Of a stretch of 64,000 nt of DNA, positions 1 to 8,314 are shown piece after piece. Within the stretch, counting starts at the first letter, position 1; every line of letters begins with the position of its first letter. This DNA is from Hydrogenophaga sp. 2FB. Lineage in GTDB: Bacteria; Pseudomonadota; Gammaproteobacteria; Burkholderiales; Burkholderiaceae_C. Under the pieces are notes generated by a model. The model was not told the DNA's origin. It made no database searches and worked only from the letters and a program-made list of their open reading frames with translations. Location of the stretch: assembly GCF_005503365.1 (NCBI RefSeq), contig NZ_SCML01000002.1:124001-188000 (forward strand). The letters run 5' to 3'. The position numbers were made by a program, and so were the translations under genes.

Positions 1-126
1 GTCCTGATACACGAAAAACTCATCCAGCGCCTGGCGGTGAGCTTCAGCGGCTTCGGGCGCGAAAAGTGATGCGTCCTGGCTTAGCTTTGAAGCCAGAATC
101 GAAGGGTCAAGCTGCGCCGCCAACAT
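1..126 (-). CDS. Partial unknown protein, C-terminal part cut by window edge
   Basis: The first 42 codons of a minus-strand gene run from an ATG at 126 off the left edge without a stop. The visible peptide begins MLAAQLDPSILASKL and contains an alanine/glutamate-rich helical stretch (APEAAEAHRQALDEFF). Nothing in it points to a family. It is transcribed away from the plus-strand gene that starts at 260, so the region between holds divergent start signals. Confidence 0.5.
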   Translation of the reverse strand, partial: MLAAQLDPSILASKLSQDASLFAPEAAEAHRQALDEFFVYQD

Positions 127-220
127 GGAAGAGTGAGGCCTCGATGGATTGCCAAAGGTGAGGGATCATGAGGTTTGCCACGGAATTCAGTGCCATCGCC
201 AACCGAAAAGGTAGTGTAGG

Positions 221-237
221 CGATATAGTAAACGCAT
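221..237 (+). promoter_or_regulatory. Promoter-like repeated motif (copy 1)
   Basis: Core CGATATAGTAAACGCAT, with TATAGT as the likely -10 box and transcription predicted to start near the A of GCAT. It lies 22 bases upstream of the GTG at 260 and is what gives that small gene credibility. Confidence 0.55.
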
Positions 238-259
238 ACACAATTCAGCCAGAACGCCT

Positions 260-553
260 GTGAGCAAGCAATCCCGACCTCATCGCCTTGAGCTATCTCC
301 GATGCCGCCCATTCCGAAGCGGGTCAGCCCGTTGGTGCGCTTTGCAGGCAGGGTTCTCGGCATCGGGCAGCATGTGAGTGATCATGGCCAGCCCTCGGGG
401 CGCCCGGAGTTTGTCGAAACGGTGGCGTGGTGGACCACGCAGGACCTGACGGTTGCGCCTGCTGGTTCAGGGTTGAAGGCGGGACCCTCACCGGGGCGTG
501 ATGGCAACTCAGATCGATCGGCGCCGCGGTCGAGGGGTATGGGCCTCAATTGA
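260..553 (+). CDS. Small unknown protein
   Basis: A 97-residue reading frame starts at a GTG just downstream of a repeated promoter motif. It is basic and proline-rich (MSKQSRPHRL at the start) with no recognised domain. Its last 45 bases overlap, tail to tail, the end of the ankyrin-like gene on the other strand. No good ribosome binding site is visible. The promoter position argues for a real transcript, while the composition and overlap leave coding status uncertain. Confidence 0.4.
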   Translation: MSKQSRPHRLELSPMPPIPKRVSPLVRFAGRVLGIGQHVSDHGQPSGRPEFVETVAWWTTQDLTVAPAGSGLKAGPSPGRDGNSDRSAPRSRGMGLN

Positions 554-1234
554 GCCTTCTGGTGGGGGATTCGAATCGATGCCCCGACCGATCATGCGGC
601 GCATTACGGCCGCGCGTACTTGCTGGGTCATCTCGGAGTCCGGGCCGAAGTCAATTTCGACGTAGCTGAGCAGGTCCCCAGCGGCCAGATAGCCATGGCC
701 AACGATGTTGATGCCGGCCAGAGGCACCAGCGAGATGTCTGCACCGATATCGATCAGCGCCGCGCTGATTTCAGGGTGATTCGTCTTTATCGCACACTCG
801 AGCAATGATGTCGGCCCACTGGGAAGCTCTGGAAACATCTGCAGCGAGAGGTCGATGTACCCTTCGGCGACATAGGCCTTGACCAGGTCGACGCCGACGA
901 CGCGCAGGGGTTTTGGCGTCGACCAGCTGATGAGTCGGCGAACTGCCATGATGTTGTTAGCCCGCAGATCGGCCGTGTCAATGGTCTCGGAGAGCTTCAG
1001 GATCGGGACTTTGCGGGCAATGAGGTCCTTCAGCCGGTGAAGGCGCGCAGCATTTAGCTTGCCCCAGTCGGGTGCGTGCCATGGAACCAGCGATTCGATG
1101 TCTGTAAGCAGTGCCTGGTGAAGTCGGCCCTGACCTAGATCTGGGAGGGTGCGGTCTTCGGCGATGGCCTGTTCAATCCTGGGATCCATTGCCTGCATCG
1201 TTATTTGAGGTGTCATTGGACGTTGGCCGATCAC
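509..1234 (-). CDS. Ankyrin-like repeat protein, paralogue A
   Basis: A 241-residue protein with one ankyrin-like unit near residues 145-175 (LLECAIKTNHPEISAALIDIGADISLVP), followed by a GDLLSY segment and VRAAVMRRMI. It ends in the basic tail PRPRRRSI. The GTG start at 1234 overlaps the stop of the upstream paralogue (GTGA), so translation is probably coupled; an ATG at 1216 is the alternative. Four more members of this family lie in the window (1231-2016, 2249-2947, 4147-4923, 28224-28985). Ankyrin repeats normally mediate protein-protein contacts, but no partner can be named. Confidence 0.85.
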   Translation of the reverse strand: MIGQRPMTPQITMQAMDPRIEQAIAEDRTLPDLGQGRLHQALLTDIESLVPWHAPDWGKLNAARLHRLKDLIARKVPILKLSETIDTADLRANNIMAVRRLISWSTPKPLRVVGVDLVKAYVAEGYIDLSLQMFPELPSGPTSLLECAIKTNHPEISAALIDIGADISLVPLAGINIVGHGYLAAGDLLSYVEIDFGPDSEMTQQVRAAVMRRMIGRGIDSNPPPEGSIEAHTPRPRRRSI

Positions 1235-2016
1235 AGGCGGGCCCTGCGCGAGCGCGGTGCTGCAGGAGGTGGCTCTTGTGCCTTGATGGTGGCCGCCACC
1301 GCCGTGTTGATGCTGCGACGCATCAGTGCGGCACGCACAGCCAGATCAGTCGCGCTACCAGGATTGACCGATTCCTCCAGGAAGGTGAAAAAGTCGCCGG
1401 CCTTGGAAGGGAGGGTGCAGGTGAGCTCCGCTGCTAGCTCGGCGGTGGGCTGCATGGGCGTCTGAGTGATGTCGGCGCCGAGATCGATCAGAACAGCCGC
1501 GGCGTCGGCCGCCGAGCATTCGATCGCCAGCTCCAGAAGGGTGTCGCAGAGAACAAGGCTTGGCCGCCCACCTTGGGGGACCTCGATCGTGCTTGCGACG
1601 ACGTCGAAGTATCCCGCGCGGCCGTAGGTGTCCAGCAGATCACGGACCACGTCGGGATGCTTGCTTCTGTGTGACCAGGTCACCACTTGGGGAATTAGCA
1701 CGTGAGCGATCTGGTGAGGCCCCGTGACTTCGGACATCTCGATCAGAGCAACTCCACGGGCCGCAAAGTCGTGAATCAGCTCTAAGCAGTCAGCCAGGTG
1801 CGACTCGATCGAAAGCGGTTCAGCACCTCCGTCTGGAAGGTGAAGCACGTGCGCGAGGAGCCATGCATGCCTGGCCGCCTCCATGGCCGGGATGTCGATC
1901 GGCTCGCTCAACAGATCTCGGCCCAGCTCCAGGTGGGTTCGGACCTGGTGCCAGGTGGTGTCCAGACTGTTGAGCGGTTTCGTGGATGTCGAGATGAGTT
2001 CAGGCGTTTTGCTCAT
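1231..2016 (-). CDS. Ankyrin-like repeat protein, paralogue B
   Basis: A 261-residue protein from the ATG at 2016 (MSKTPELIS). A TTG at 2181 would add 55 low-complexity residues and is less likely because the paralogues do not need them. The repeat unit LLELAIECSAADAAAVLIDLGADITQTP and the later VRAALMRRSI match the other family members. It ends in SRRARL. The gene sits between paralogues A and C in one minus-strand run, which suggests tandem duplication followed by strong divergence. Confidence 0.82.
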   Translation of the reverse strand: MSKTPELISTSTKPLNSLDTTWHQVRTHLELGRDLLSEPIDIPAMEAARHAWLLAHVLHLPDGGAEPLSIESHLADCLELIHDFAARGVALIEMSEVTGPHQIAHVLIPQVVTWSHRSKHPDVVRDLLDTYGRAGYFDVVASTIEVPQGGRPSLVLCDTLLELAIECSAADAAAVLIDLGADITQTPMQPTAELAAELTCTLPSKAGDFFTFLEESVNPGSATDLAVRAALMRRSINTAVAATIKAQEPPPAAPRSRRARL

Positions 2017-2248
2017 GACTTCAGGGAGCGTAGAGCTGGGGGCTCGGGTGAGGGTGTCACAACCTGGCGCGCCGAGGCGGATGGGGCGGAGATGAGGGAT
2101 GTCGGTTGAAGCGGCAGACCCAGGGTCAGACCCAAGGGAGCCCCCCGACAGGGCCGGATCGGAATCCGTATCTGGGTTCAATCCAGGCTGGGAGGATGGG
2201 TCGTGAGAGCTGGTTCATGCAACTTGGCGGGATGGAGGGTGCTTGGGC

Positions 2249-2947
2249 TCAAAGTGCGGCTCGCCGCGGCCGTGCGCCAGGCAATGGCGCGTCAGCGCTT
2301 TGCGGTGGCTGATCGGCGTCTTCAGTTGATGAGGAAGGGCTTGGTGCCTCGAGCGTTTTGCGCATGACGGCTTCGGTCAAATGCTTGAAAAGCGGGTTGC
2401 TGTAACGCCCCATGGCCATGGCGTAGCCCAGAATGTCGCCACGCTCGACCTCCACCCGTTTTGATGGATTGGTGGTCGAATTGGGCACGATGACACTGCG
2501 TTTGAACGGAACGCACGAAATGTCGGCGCCCAGATCCAAGAGGGCCCGAACGGCGTGGTGCGAACCCCTGTTCACCGCGAGCTCGAGAAGAGAGCCGTCC
2601 TTCGGGCGATCGTCCGGCAACGAATACGTCAGGGGAAACCCACAGTCCTGAACCTCAATTTGCCCGGCAGCCACGTAGGCCTTGAAAAGTCGCTCGATCA
2701 AATCTGCCGCATCGTCTGGCCAGTCCTGAGAGCACATGCTTCGCAAGGCCGGCTTGGTGAGATCCACCTCTTCGTCGCCAGAATACATCGGGATGCCGCG
2801 GCCGATGAACTCGTGGAGCTTCCTGGCGAAGTGCTCCTTCGTCTCACGGGTGGCGTTCGGAGAAAAAATCGAGTGCACCAGCTTGTAGTGCGTCGCCGCC
2901 AGCTCGCCGTGCGAGTCCTGATAGCCGTCGCCATGTCCTGTCGCCAT
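2249..2947 (-). CDS. Ankyrin-like repeat protein, paralogue C
   Basis: A 232-residue protein begun at the ATG at 2947 (MATGHGDGYQ), preceded by GTGGGGGCA as ribosome binding site. A longer frame to 3025 is rejected because it would cross a strong terminator hairpin. The family signature is LLELAVNRGSHHAVRALLDLGADISCVP, then RGDILGYAMAM and LTEAVMRKTL. It ends in ARPRRAAL. The gene begins only 17 bases after the terminator of the preceding gene, so its expression may depend on read-through. Confidence 0.85.
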   Translation of the reverse strand: MATGHGDGYQDSHGELAATHYKLVHSIFSPNATRETKEHFARKLHEFIGRGIPMYSGDEEVDLTKPALRSMCSQDWPDDAADLIERLFKAYVAAGQIEVQDCGFPLTYSLPDDRPKDGSLLELAVNRGSHHAVRALLDLGADISCVPFKRSVIVPNSTTNPSKRVEVERGDILGYAMAMGRYSNPLFKHLTEAVMRKTLEAPSPSSSTEDADQPPQSADAPLPGARPRRAAL

Positions 2948-2963
2948 GTTTGCCCCCACATAG

Positions 2964-2986
2964 GAAAAGGCCCCTCGGGCCTTTTC
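2964..2986 (-). terminator. Rho-independent terminator
   Basis: A perfect 10-bp stem GAAAAGGCCC with GGGCCTTTTC around a 3-base loop. It has A and T tracts on both sides, so it can work in either direction. It lies 36 bases after the small exported-protein gene (3022-3297). Confidence 0.8.
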
Positions 2987-3021
2987 GATCGTCAATTTGA
3001 CTTTGAGCGGAACGCTCAAGC

Positions 3022-3297
3022 TCAAACGTCCGTGTCATCCACTTCGCAGTGCAGAGTGCCAGGCTTGACCTTGGCCAGTGCCTTGGCTTCCTTCTTGTTC
3101 GAGGGAATGGTGATCTGGTACTTGCTGTCCTTGAAGGACATGACGGTGTTCGAGCCCACCTGCTTGACCTCCTTGACAATGCCGCCCGTGGCGTCAGCGG
3201 CGCAGGTCTTGGCCTTGGGCGCAGCAGCCATTGCGGTGCCGGCGGCCAAGGCAGCGGCCATGGCCAGGGAAATCTTCAGGGTGTTGAAACGGGTCAT
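3022..3297 (-). CDS. Small exported protein
   Basis: A 91-residue protein with a clear signal peptide: basic start MTRFNTLK, hydrophobic alanine-rich core, and a likely cleavage after AMA near residue 24. The mature part is about 65 residues, lysine-rich, with two cysteines (KTCAAD and LHCEVDD) that could form a disulphide in the periplasm. It is followed by a terminator and preceded by a repeated promoter motif, so it is probably a one-gene unit. No family was recognised. Confidence 0.85.
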   Translation of the reverse strand: MTRFNTLKISLAMAAALAAGTAMAAAPKAKTCAADATGGIVKEVKQVGSNTVMSFKDSKYQITIPSNKKEAKALAKVKPGTLHCEVDDTDV

Positions 3298-3335
3298 GAG
3301 TTGCTCCAGTGAATTCCGAGCGCGATGTGCGATGG

Positions 3336-3352
3336 ATGTACATAGGATATCC
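3336..3352 (-). promoter_or_regulatory. Promoter-like repeated motif (copy 2)
   Basis: On the minus strand the core reads GGATATCCTATGTACAT, with TATCCT as -10. It is placed about 40 bases upstream of the small exported-protein gene. Confidence 0.65.
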
Positions 3353-3483
3353 CATAGGCACCGAGTATCCAACCTGAAGTACCCTTGCGCCACCATGCGC
3401 AGGCCCCGGCCAGCTCTTCCCCAGCTCGGATGGAGTTTTGGCCATACCGATCGAATCGAGCAGTGGAATACTCGGTACTTTCT

Positions 3484-3500
3484 GGATATTCTTGATCCAG
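3484..3500 (+). promoter_or_regulatory. Promoter-like repeated motif (copy 3)
   Basis: Core GGATATTCTTGATCCAG, 22 bases upstream of the ATG at 3523. It is a weaker match in its 3' half. Together with copy 2 it makes a divergent promoter pair. Confidence 0.5.
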
Positions 3501-3522
3501 CAAAGCACACAATCAAGAGCAC

Positions 3523-4110
3523 ATGAGAAAAGCCCCAAAACCAGCCAACCAAAACACCGGCCGCATTGGACGCCCCCTGATCAGCCGCGTCACGGCTGAC
3601 GACTTCCACGCGCAGGTGAGCGCCAGCGACTTCGTTGTCATCGAGTTCTCCAAGAGGGAGGTCGAGGAAGGCTTGATCGGCACCGCAGTAGAGCGGCTCA
3701 TGCTCCTGTCGGACACCCCTGAATTCGCAGACCGGTTCATGGACGGCATCACTTTCACCTTCTCCGGGTACGACAATGACCCGCGCCCGGTACACCAGAT
3801 CCCGGAATGCGTGGCATACCTGCGCAACATCACGAACGCCTGGCCGTTCTGGTATCACTTCCTTGAAAAGAAGGGAGACTCAATCGCCATCCTCATGCTG
3901 TGCCTGTGCGACAGCAAGGTGGTGTTCCAAAACGGATCCCAGATCGGCACCAGCATCGACATGGCTCAACTGAGCAAGGAGATGATGCGCATGTTCGACG
4001 GCATGAACGCTGTGCACACGATGCATCACTTTCCCGAACACCTGAATCGCCGGATGACCGACGTGATCGTCGAAAGAGTCAAGGCCATGAGCGGCCGAGC
4101 CGACCGTTGA
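3523..4110 (+). CDS. CRR6-domain-like protein
   Basis: A 195-residue soluble protein. The central stretch FTFSGYDNDPRPVHQIPE, then NAWPFWYHFLEKKGDSIAIL, resembles proteins labelled chlororespiratory reduction 6 domain, which have FSGYDDDPRELYEIPE followed by WPYW. That assignment is from memory of the motif and not certain. In bacteria the function of these proteins is unknown. It is a single-gene unit behind its own promoter motif and converges with the ankyrin-like gene at 4147-4923. Confidence 0.8.
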   Translation: MRKAPKPANQNTGRIGRPLISRVTADDFHAQVSASDFVVIEFSKREVEEGLIGTAVERLMLLSDTPEFADRFMDGITFTFSGYDNDPRPVHQIPECVAYLRNITNAWPFWYHFLEKKGDSIAILMLCLCDSKVVFQNGSQIGTSIDMAQLSKEMMRMFDGMNAVHTMHHFPEHLNRRMTDVIVERVKAMSGRADR

Positions 4111-4146
4111 AGATCTGGTCTCGCGCCAGCTGTTTCGCCGCCGGCC

Positions 4147-4923
4147 CTAGAGTCGCGCGCGAGACGAGGTGCGAGCAGACAAGCCGCTCGATACCAACGC
4201 GCTTGATTCGTTGGCGGCAACCAGCGATGAACGCGCCTTCATGACGCGCCTCATCAGGGCAGCATGCACAGCAGACACGGTTGCGGGATGCTGAGCCTCG
4301 ACCTCACTCAAAAGACCGTCCAGCCCCGGGACTGAGGCGTGATCGCCGGACTGATCCTGGGAATTCGCCTCTGGCGGCGTCGCATTCTGGATCATGGCTG
4401 GCGCCGGCACCCTGGAGATGTCGGCGCCGAGGTCAATCAGGATGGATGCAGCCGCGCCGTAGCCAGACCGGATGCATTTCTCCAGGGGTGTCCAGTAATC
4501 CTCCATTCCACCCATGTGCGCATCGAAGTCGTCGATGTGAAAGTAGCCGGCGAGAACGTATGCGGCGATCAGCTTCGCTGCAAGTTCAGGAAACCGATCG
4601 GCGCAGTCCCATGACAGCAGGTCTCCGATGGCAACTGTCAAGGTGCTGCCGTATCCCTCTTCGGTCAACGGTTTCGCCAGGTCGGCTTTCGTGACGCGCA
4701 GATCGAAATCGTCACGCCGGCGAATGAAGGGCATCAATTTCTCGAAGTGGGCCTGCAGCTTCAATTCGCTCGCATTGACCTCACGGCCTGCGGACATGAA
4801 CTCACGAAAGCATCGAGCGTGAGCAAGTGCGCGAGCCGCACGTTCTGAGGCGCCAATTGCGGCGATCGACTCCGCCTCGCCTTCAGCAGCCCGATCCAGG
4901 GGCGATGCAATCTGCGGATTCAT
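4147..4923 (-). CDS. Ankyrin-like repeat protein, paralogue D
   Basis: A 258-residue protein (MNPQIASPLD) with the family unit LEKCIRSGYGAAASILIDLGADISRVP and the C-terminal VSAVHAALMRRVMKARSS. It ends in SSRARL. It follows the gene at 4938-5363 by 14 bases, so the two form an operon. The spacing and shared C-terminal architecture put it in the same family as the three genes at 0.5-3 kb. Confidence 0.85.
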   Translation of the reverse strand: MNPQIASPLDRAAEGEAESIAAIGASERAARALAHARCFREFMSAGREVNASELKLQAHFEKLMPFIRRRDDFDLRVTKADLAKPLTEEGYGSTLTVAIGDLLSWDCADRFPELAAKLIAAYVLAGYFHIDDFDAHMGGMEDYWTPLEKCIRSGYGAAASILIDLGADISRVPAPAMIQNATPPEANSQDQSGDHASVPGLDGLLSEVEAQHPATVSAVHAALMRRVMKARSSLVAANESSALVSSGLSARTSSRARL

Positions 4924-4937
4924 ATGGCGTCGGCCGT

Positions 4938-5363
4938 TCAGAAGGGGCGGGGAGGGGCGATCGAGGAGCCTGTGGCCGAGGCCGGTGCCGGGTCGCAGCT
5001 CTCGTTGAGCATTTCAATGCGCTCGGCGATTTCCACTCGCACATCTGCGGGATCGCGCAAGGCCAGGCGCGCCATCATGAGTGGGATTCGCTCAAGATCC
5101 ATGGCGCCGCTTTCAATCTGGTTGCTGAAGTAGCTGCTCAGATCGTCTTCGCTGAGAGCCATGGCGCCCTTGTCCATAATGCTGACGTTCGAGGTGTAGT
5201 CTTGGACCTCGGCGGCGGTATGGCCAGTGATGGCCCCATTGCCTACTGCCTGGGCCATCGACTTCTCCAGGTGAGCGGCCAGAGCCTGGTGGCCCTCGCC
5301 GTTGGTGTCGATGACGGCATCCAGGGTGAATCGGAGGTGGACTTGTTCGTTTTCGATGGTCAT
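4938..5363 (-). CDS. Unknown 141-residue protein
   Basis: The frame starts MTIENEQVHL and is acidic, predicted largely helical, with no signal peptide or membrane segment. It stands first in a two-gene operon with an ankyrin-like gene. A palindromic CAGTATACTG at 5402-5411, containing TATACT, lies upstream and could be its promoter or an operator. No family was recognised. Confidence 0.75.
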   Translation of the reverse strand: MTIENEQVHLRFTLDAVIDTNGEGHQALAAHLEKSMAQAVGNGAITGHTAAEVQDYTSNVSIMDKGAMALSEDDLSSYFSNQIESGAMDLERIPLMMARLALRDPADVRVEIAERIEMLNESCDPAPASATGSSIAPPRPF

Positions 5364-5420
5364 GCCGCGGCGTCAAGAAGGTTGGTGGTGTAGTCGAAGG
5401 TCAGTATACTGGTGTGTAAG

Positions 5421-5437
5421 GAATATGCTAAACGCAT
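5421..5437 (+). promoter_or_regulatory. Promoter-like repeated motif (copy 4)
   Basis: Core GAATATGCTAAACGCAT, with TATGCT as -10. It drives the plus-strand pair 5525-6830 and is divergent from the gene ending at 5363. Confidence 0.65.
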
Positions 5438-5524
5438 GTTGATAACCGTCTTGACAGAGGCTGCCGTCGTTCATCGAACGAGTTGAGCAGAACTCAGCCA
5501 TCGATAACCACGAATAGGTACACC

Positions 5525-5962
5525 ATGGAAAGCCCGATTTCGACCACAAAGCTACTGAACGAGTCCCACGTTGCCAGGTTCCTTGTCTGGGCCGAAGAAG
5601 GTGTACTCCGTGGGGAAATCTCGTTGGATATTGGAATGGGATGGCGCGAAAGGCGCAAAACAGACAGGAATGCGCTGATCATGACCAGCCTTGCATGCAT
5701 GGCCGCAAAGGCGCTTTGGGAAGAACATCCCCAATTGGCACACAGGCTTGGTCTCATGTCGACGATGAGGCGTCATGACTACGTGATTTCTCCTGAAACC
5801 GCCATCAAGCGTGGATGGTTCAAGGATATTGAAGACCTTAAAAATCAGGTCCTTGACACGCTCGGCAAGGGTAGGGTTGTGGCCGATATCAAGGAAAGAG
5901 AACCAGGCGCAATCATCGTGCGAGTGGAAGGAGCCACCGCACCACATACACGGAGGAGCTGA
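5525..5962 (+). CDS. Unknown 145-residue protein
   Basis: I start it at the ATG at 5525 (MESPISTTKL), with AGGT 6 bases upstream; an in-frame upstream start at 5483 would add 14 residues. The product is soluble and mixed helical, with two arginine/lysine-rich patches (RERRKTDR and MRRHD), and ends in HTRRS. The stop is followed after one base by the start of the next gene, so the two are translated together. Confidence 0.75.
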   Translation: MESPISTTKLLNESHVARFLVWAEEGVLRGEISLDIGMGWRERRKTDRNALIMTSLACMAAKALWEEHPQLAHRLGLMSTMRRHDYVISPETAIKRGWFKDIEDLKNQVLDTLGKGRVVADIKEREPGAIIVRVEGATAPHTRRS

Positions 5963-5963
5963 C

Positions 5964-6830
5964 TTGAAAGTCTCCCATGAACAAGCAGGCGTGATTGCGG
6001 GCGCGTATCCACTGCACAAGGTCGCAACTGGAAGATTTTTCACCAGGATCGTTGGTGGCGGAGAAATGGTGCTTGCCGGCATCGTGGCACTGCCGAAGAG
6101 GACGCCGGCCGAGGTCCAGGTGTTGGCCCGGGTCAACGAGAACCTGTACGTCGACCTTGCCAATTTCGTATCACCCTCGGAGAGCATGCCATTCCCCGAG
6201 GATCTCAATGAATGCGGGGTGGACTCGCTCCTGACCTGTCTCCGCTACCGCCAGCATGTCCTGGGCGATACCCTTGACCTCTTCCTTCGAGAGACGCACC
6301 TTGAATCTGACGCGCTTTCGCAGGGTTCGAAGTGGATGATGGTTGCCGGCGTGAGCAAGAAGCCCATCCCCCTGGCGGGCCCCATGGGGCTCTATGAGCT
6401 CCGTGAATCGGGGCTCGTGTACCTCAATGTCCCATCCAGCGTCTACAACGGATCGACCATCAGCTGCGTGATGCGCGACTGCCTGTGGGGGCCTGGCGGG
6501 GGATTCGGCCTGGCCACGAGCATGCCTCCCTCGTACTACGACAAGTGGATCGAGAAGGAGCGTGTCACCAACGCGCGTCGGGACCCAACGTACGCCCGCT
6601 TCATCGAGATCATGAAAGAGGATGGCGCCGGCACGACGCCGACCGTCTACACCGAGTCGCAGAAAGGTCAACTTGAAGCGACATCGTTGAAGGTTCTCAA
6701 AAGGGTTCTTGCCGAAGAGGAGGCGCAAAGGGATCGGACTTACGCCCAGTGTTCTTCGGAGCCCGGCGACTCCACGGTGAGCCAGCACCAGACCACCCGC
6801 CCTCCACAAGCGAGCAGGTTACGCCCGTAG
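5964..6830 (+). CDS. Unknown 288-residue protein, TTG start
   Basis: The best start is a TTG at 5964, 5 bases after a strong GGAGGAG (5952-5958) and one base after the upstream stop. A longer frame from 5811 would overlap the previous gene by 150 bases and is rejected. The protein starts LKVSHEQAGV in literal codons, has a DSLLTCLRYRQHVLGDTLDL helix in the middle and ends in the basic tail QASRLRP. No family was recognised. Confidence 0.75.
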   Translation: MKVSHEQAGVIAGAYPLHKVATGRFFTRIVGGGEMVLAGIVALPKRTPAEVQVLARVNENLYVDLANFVSPSESMPFPEDLNECGVDSLLTCLRYRQHVLGDTLDLFLRETHLESDALSQGSKWMMVAGVSKKPIPLAGPMGLYELRESGLVYLNVPSSVYNGSTISCVMRDCLWGPGGGFGLATSMPPSYYDKWIEKERVTNARRDPTYARFIEIMKEDGAGTTPTVYTESQKGQLEATSLKVLKRVLAEEEAQRDRTYAQCSSEPGDSTVSQHQTTRPPQASRLRP

Positions 6831-6888
6831 ATCAGCACGAGCGCAGATGAAGGCGAAAGCCAAAGCGGACGGCTGCGGGGGCTGAAAT

Positions 6889-7308
6889 CTACCGTGGTCG
6901 CAACGGACGCTTGGCTGGCGCCGCGCCGACTTCCGCGCTGTCCTTTGCGTCTTGACTCGCATCCAGAGATCTGGGCAGGTACCAAAACTCCTTGGGGCCG
7001 TCCGCCGGGAAGAGCTCGTCGAGGTGGGCTGGCAGCTCAACGATCACGCCGACACAGCCCATGTTGTTCTCGATGTGAGCTTGGGCGTAGTCCTTTGAGT
7101 TCGTAACGTAGTCGCCAGGCAGGACTTCACCGCGCTCCGTCATGGCCCTATATACGGTCAGCATGCCATCGGCACTCGCTGGCTGACCTCCCAGCCACTC
7201 CAGCTGTTCGCGCAAGCCGTAGTCGGCAAGCGAGCCGCCTTCGGCGCGCTGTGCGCGCGCCGCGGCCCGGCGGTCATCGACAGATTGCTCGTACGCGGTC
7301 TTGCTCAT
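6889..7308 (-). CDS. ADP-ribosyltransferase-like protein, possible toxin
   Basis: A 139-residue protein. Residues 45-115 contain TVYRAM, PGDYVTNSKDYAQAHIEN and KEFWYLPRSL. This order (Y-R-A, G-D-x-V-T...Y-A..H, then an E-F-x-Y-x-P end) is like small ART-fold proteins of phages and plasmids, where an arginine, a serine/threonine strand and a late acidic residue form the NAD site. The link is by motif only. It ends in KRPLRPR. It lies 12 bases after an HTH-regulator gene, an arrangement typical of regulator-toxin pairs. Confidence 0.7.
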   Translation of the reverse strand: MSKTAYEQSVDDRRAAARAQRAEGGSLADYGLREQLEWLGGQPASADGMLTVYRAMTERGEVLPGDYVTNSKDYAQAHIENNMGCVGVIVELPAHLDELFPADGPKEFWYLPRSLDASQDAKDSAEVGAAPAKRPLRPR

Positions 7309-7320
7309 GGAGTCGCGGCT

Positions 7321-7788
7321 TCAGGCAACTTGTGATTCGAGACGGGCAAGCGCCGCTCGCTTTCCCAGCGCCAGCGTTTCCAGAACCAGGCCGGTGCGTT
7401 TGGGTCTGGGCGCGGCCTGGCCGGTTTCCCACTTGGAGATGGTGAGGGAGGAGACGCCAAGGAGCGTCGACATCTGAGCTTGGGTGAAGCCCAGGCGCTT
7501 TCTCGCTTCCTGCAGTCGCTCAGGTGTGAAAACGACCTTTCTACCGGGCTTCAACCGTGTCGAGCTCGCTTCATCTTCGGGCACCTGTTCAGCTGCGGGC
7601 GTGACTTTGGCGATGGCCTTGGCCATGGCGCGCAGTTGGGGCTGGATGGCAGCGAGCTGTTTCTTGAGACCGGAGATTTGAGCCTTCTGATCGGCCGCAT
7701 TCTTGCGCAAGGCAGTCATCTCGTTGCGCATCTCTTTGCGAGCGACGCGAGAGATCTCTTGCTTGAGCGATGTGGCGAAATTGGTCAT
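7321..7788 (-). CDS. XRE-type HTH regulator with coiled-coil N-terminus
   Basis: A 155-residue protein. Residues 15-60 form a likely coiled coil (KEMRNEMTALRKNAADQKAQ). The C-terminal half carries a Cro/CI-type helix-turn-helix (FTQAQMSTLLGVSSLTISKW, about residues 102-121). The HTH at the C-terminal end and the coiled coil at the front fit a dimeric DNA-binding regulator, likely autoregulatory. The next gene, 12 bases downstream, is ART-like, so this may be an antitoxin or repressor for it. Confidence 0.85.
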   Translation of the reverse strand: MTNFATSLKQEISRVARKEMRNEMTALRKNAADQKAQISGLKKQLAAIQPQLRAMAKAIAKVTPAAEQVPEDEASSTRLKPGRKVVFTPERLQEARKRLGFTQAQMSTLLGVSSLTISKWETGQAAPRPKRTGLVLETLALGKRAALARLESQVA

Positions 7789-7846
7789 GTTCGAATCCTG
7801 TATCTGTCAATGGGCATTCCGTGCGGCGGCCGCCGACGGTGCGACT

Positions 7847-8167
7847 CTACCTTGGAGTCTTGACGGGGGAATGTAGGCTTTTGGGATACGCCTGCATGTC
7901 GGCGAGCAAAAACACCTCGTTGCGCACACTTTGGGAAGCGCGCCAGGCCGCGATCGTTTTCTCGGCGAGCACGCGATCGACCGACGTGCTCTGCGTGATC
8001 GGCAAGAGCTTGTAGATCACCAGGGCGGCCTCCTTGGGCGTCAGGCCTTGCTCAAACGCCATTTGCACATTGTCCTGGCGCCACTTGGAGTTCAGCGTGA
8101 TCGTTTGAATGCCCAGAGCTGAGAGCGCGAAATTCGTGGCGATGATGTACCAGGGCTTCTTGAGCAT
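7847..8167 (-). CDS. Unknown 106-residue protein
   Basis: The frame starts MLKKPWYIIATNFALSALGI, so the first 20 residues are hydrophobic enough to be a membrane anchor or uncleaved signal. The remainder is soluble and helical (TPKEAALVIYKLLP) and ends in SPVKTPR. It is transcribed away from the plus-strand gene at 8315. No family was recognised. Confidence 0.7.
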   Translation of the reverse strand: MLKKPWYIIATNFALSALGIQTITLNSKWRQDNVQMAFEQGLTPKEAALVIYKLLPITQSTSVDRVLAEKTIAAWRASQSVRNEVFLLADMQAYPKSLHSPVKTPR

Positions 8168-8314
8168 GGCATTTTTCAGAAGGTCGCCGAGATCGGGCGG
8201 AAGCAGTGAGGATAGCCGCTCATTCGTCGGGCTCGGGGATGGGTCTGTGCCTTCAGATTGAACTCAGTTTGCCGATAGAAGAGTCTCCCCAATTTCCCGG
8301 ACATCGAAAGCCCC

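Noticed and set aside
4118..4165. GTCTCGCG...CGCGAGAC inverted repeat as a terminator
   Set aside because: The stem is only 8 bp with a 32-base loop, lies partly inside the ankyrin-like gene, and has no T run.
5811..5963. Upstream extension of the gene at 5964
   Set aside because: It would overlap the gene ending at 5962 by 150 bases; a TTG with a strong GGAGGAG just before it explains the start better.
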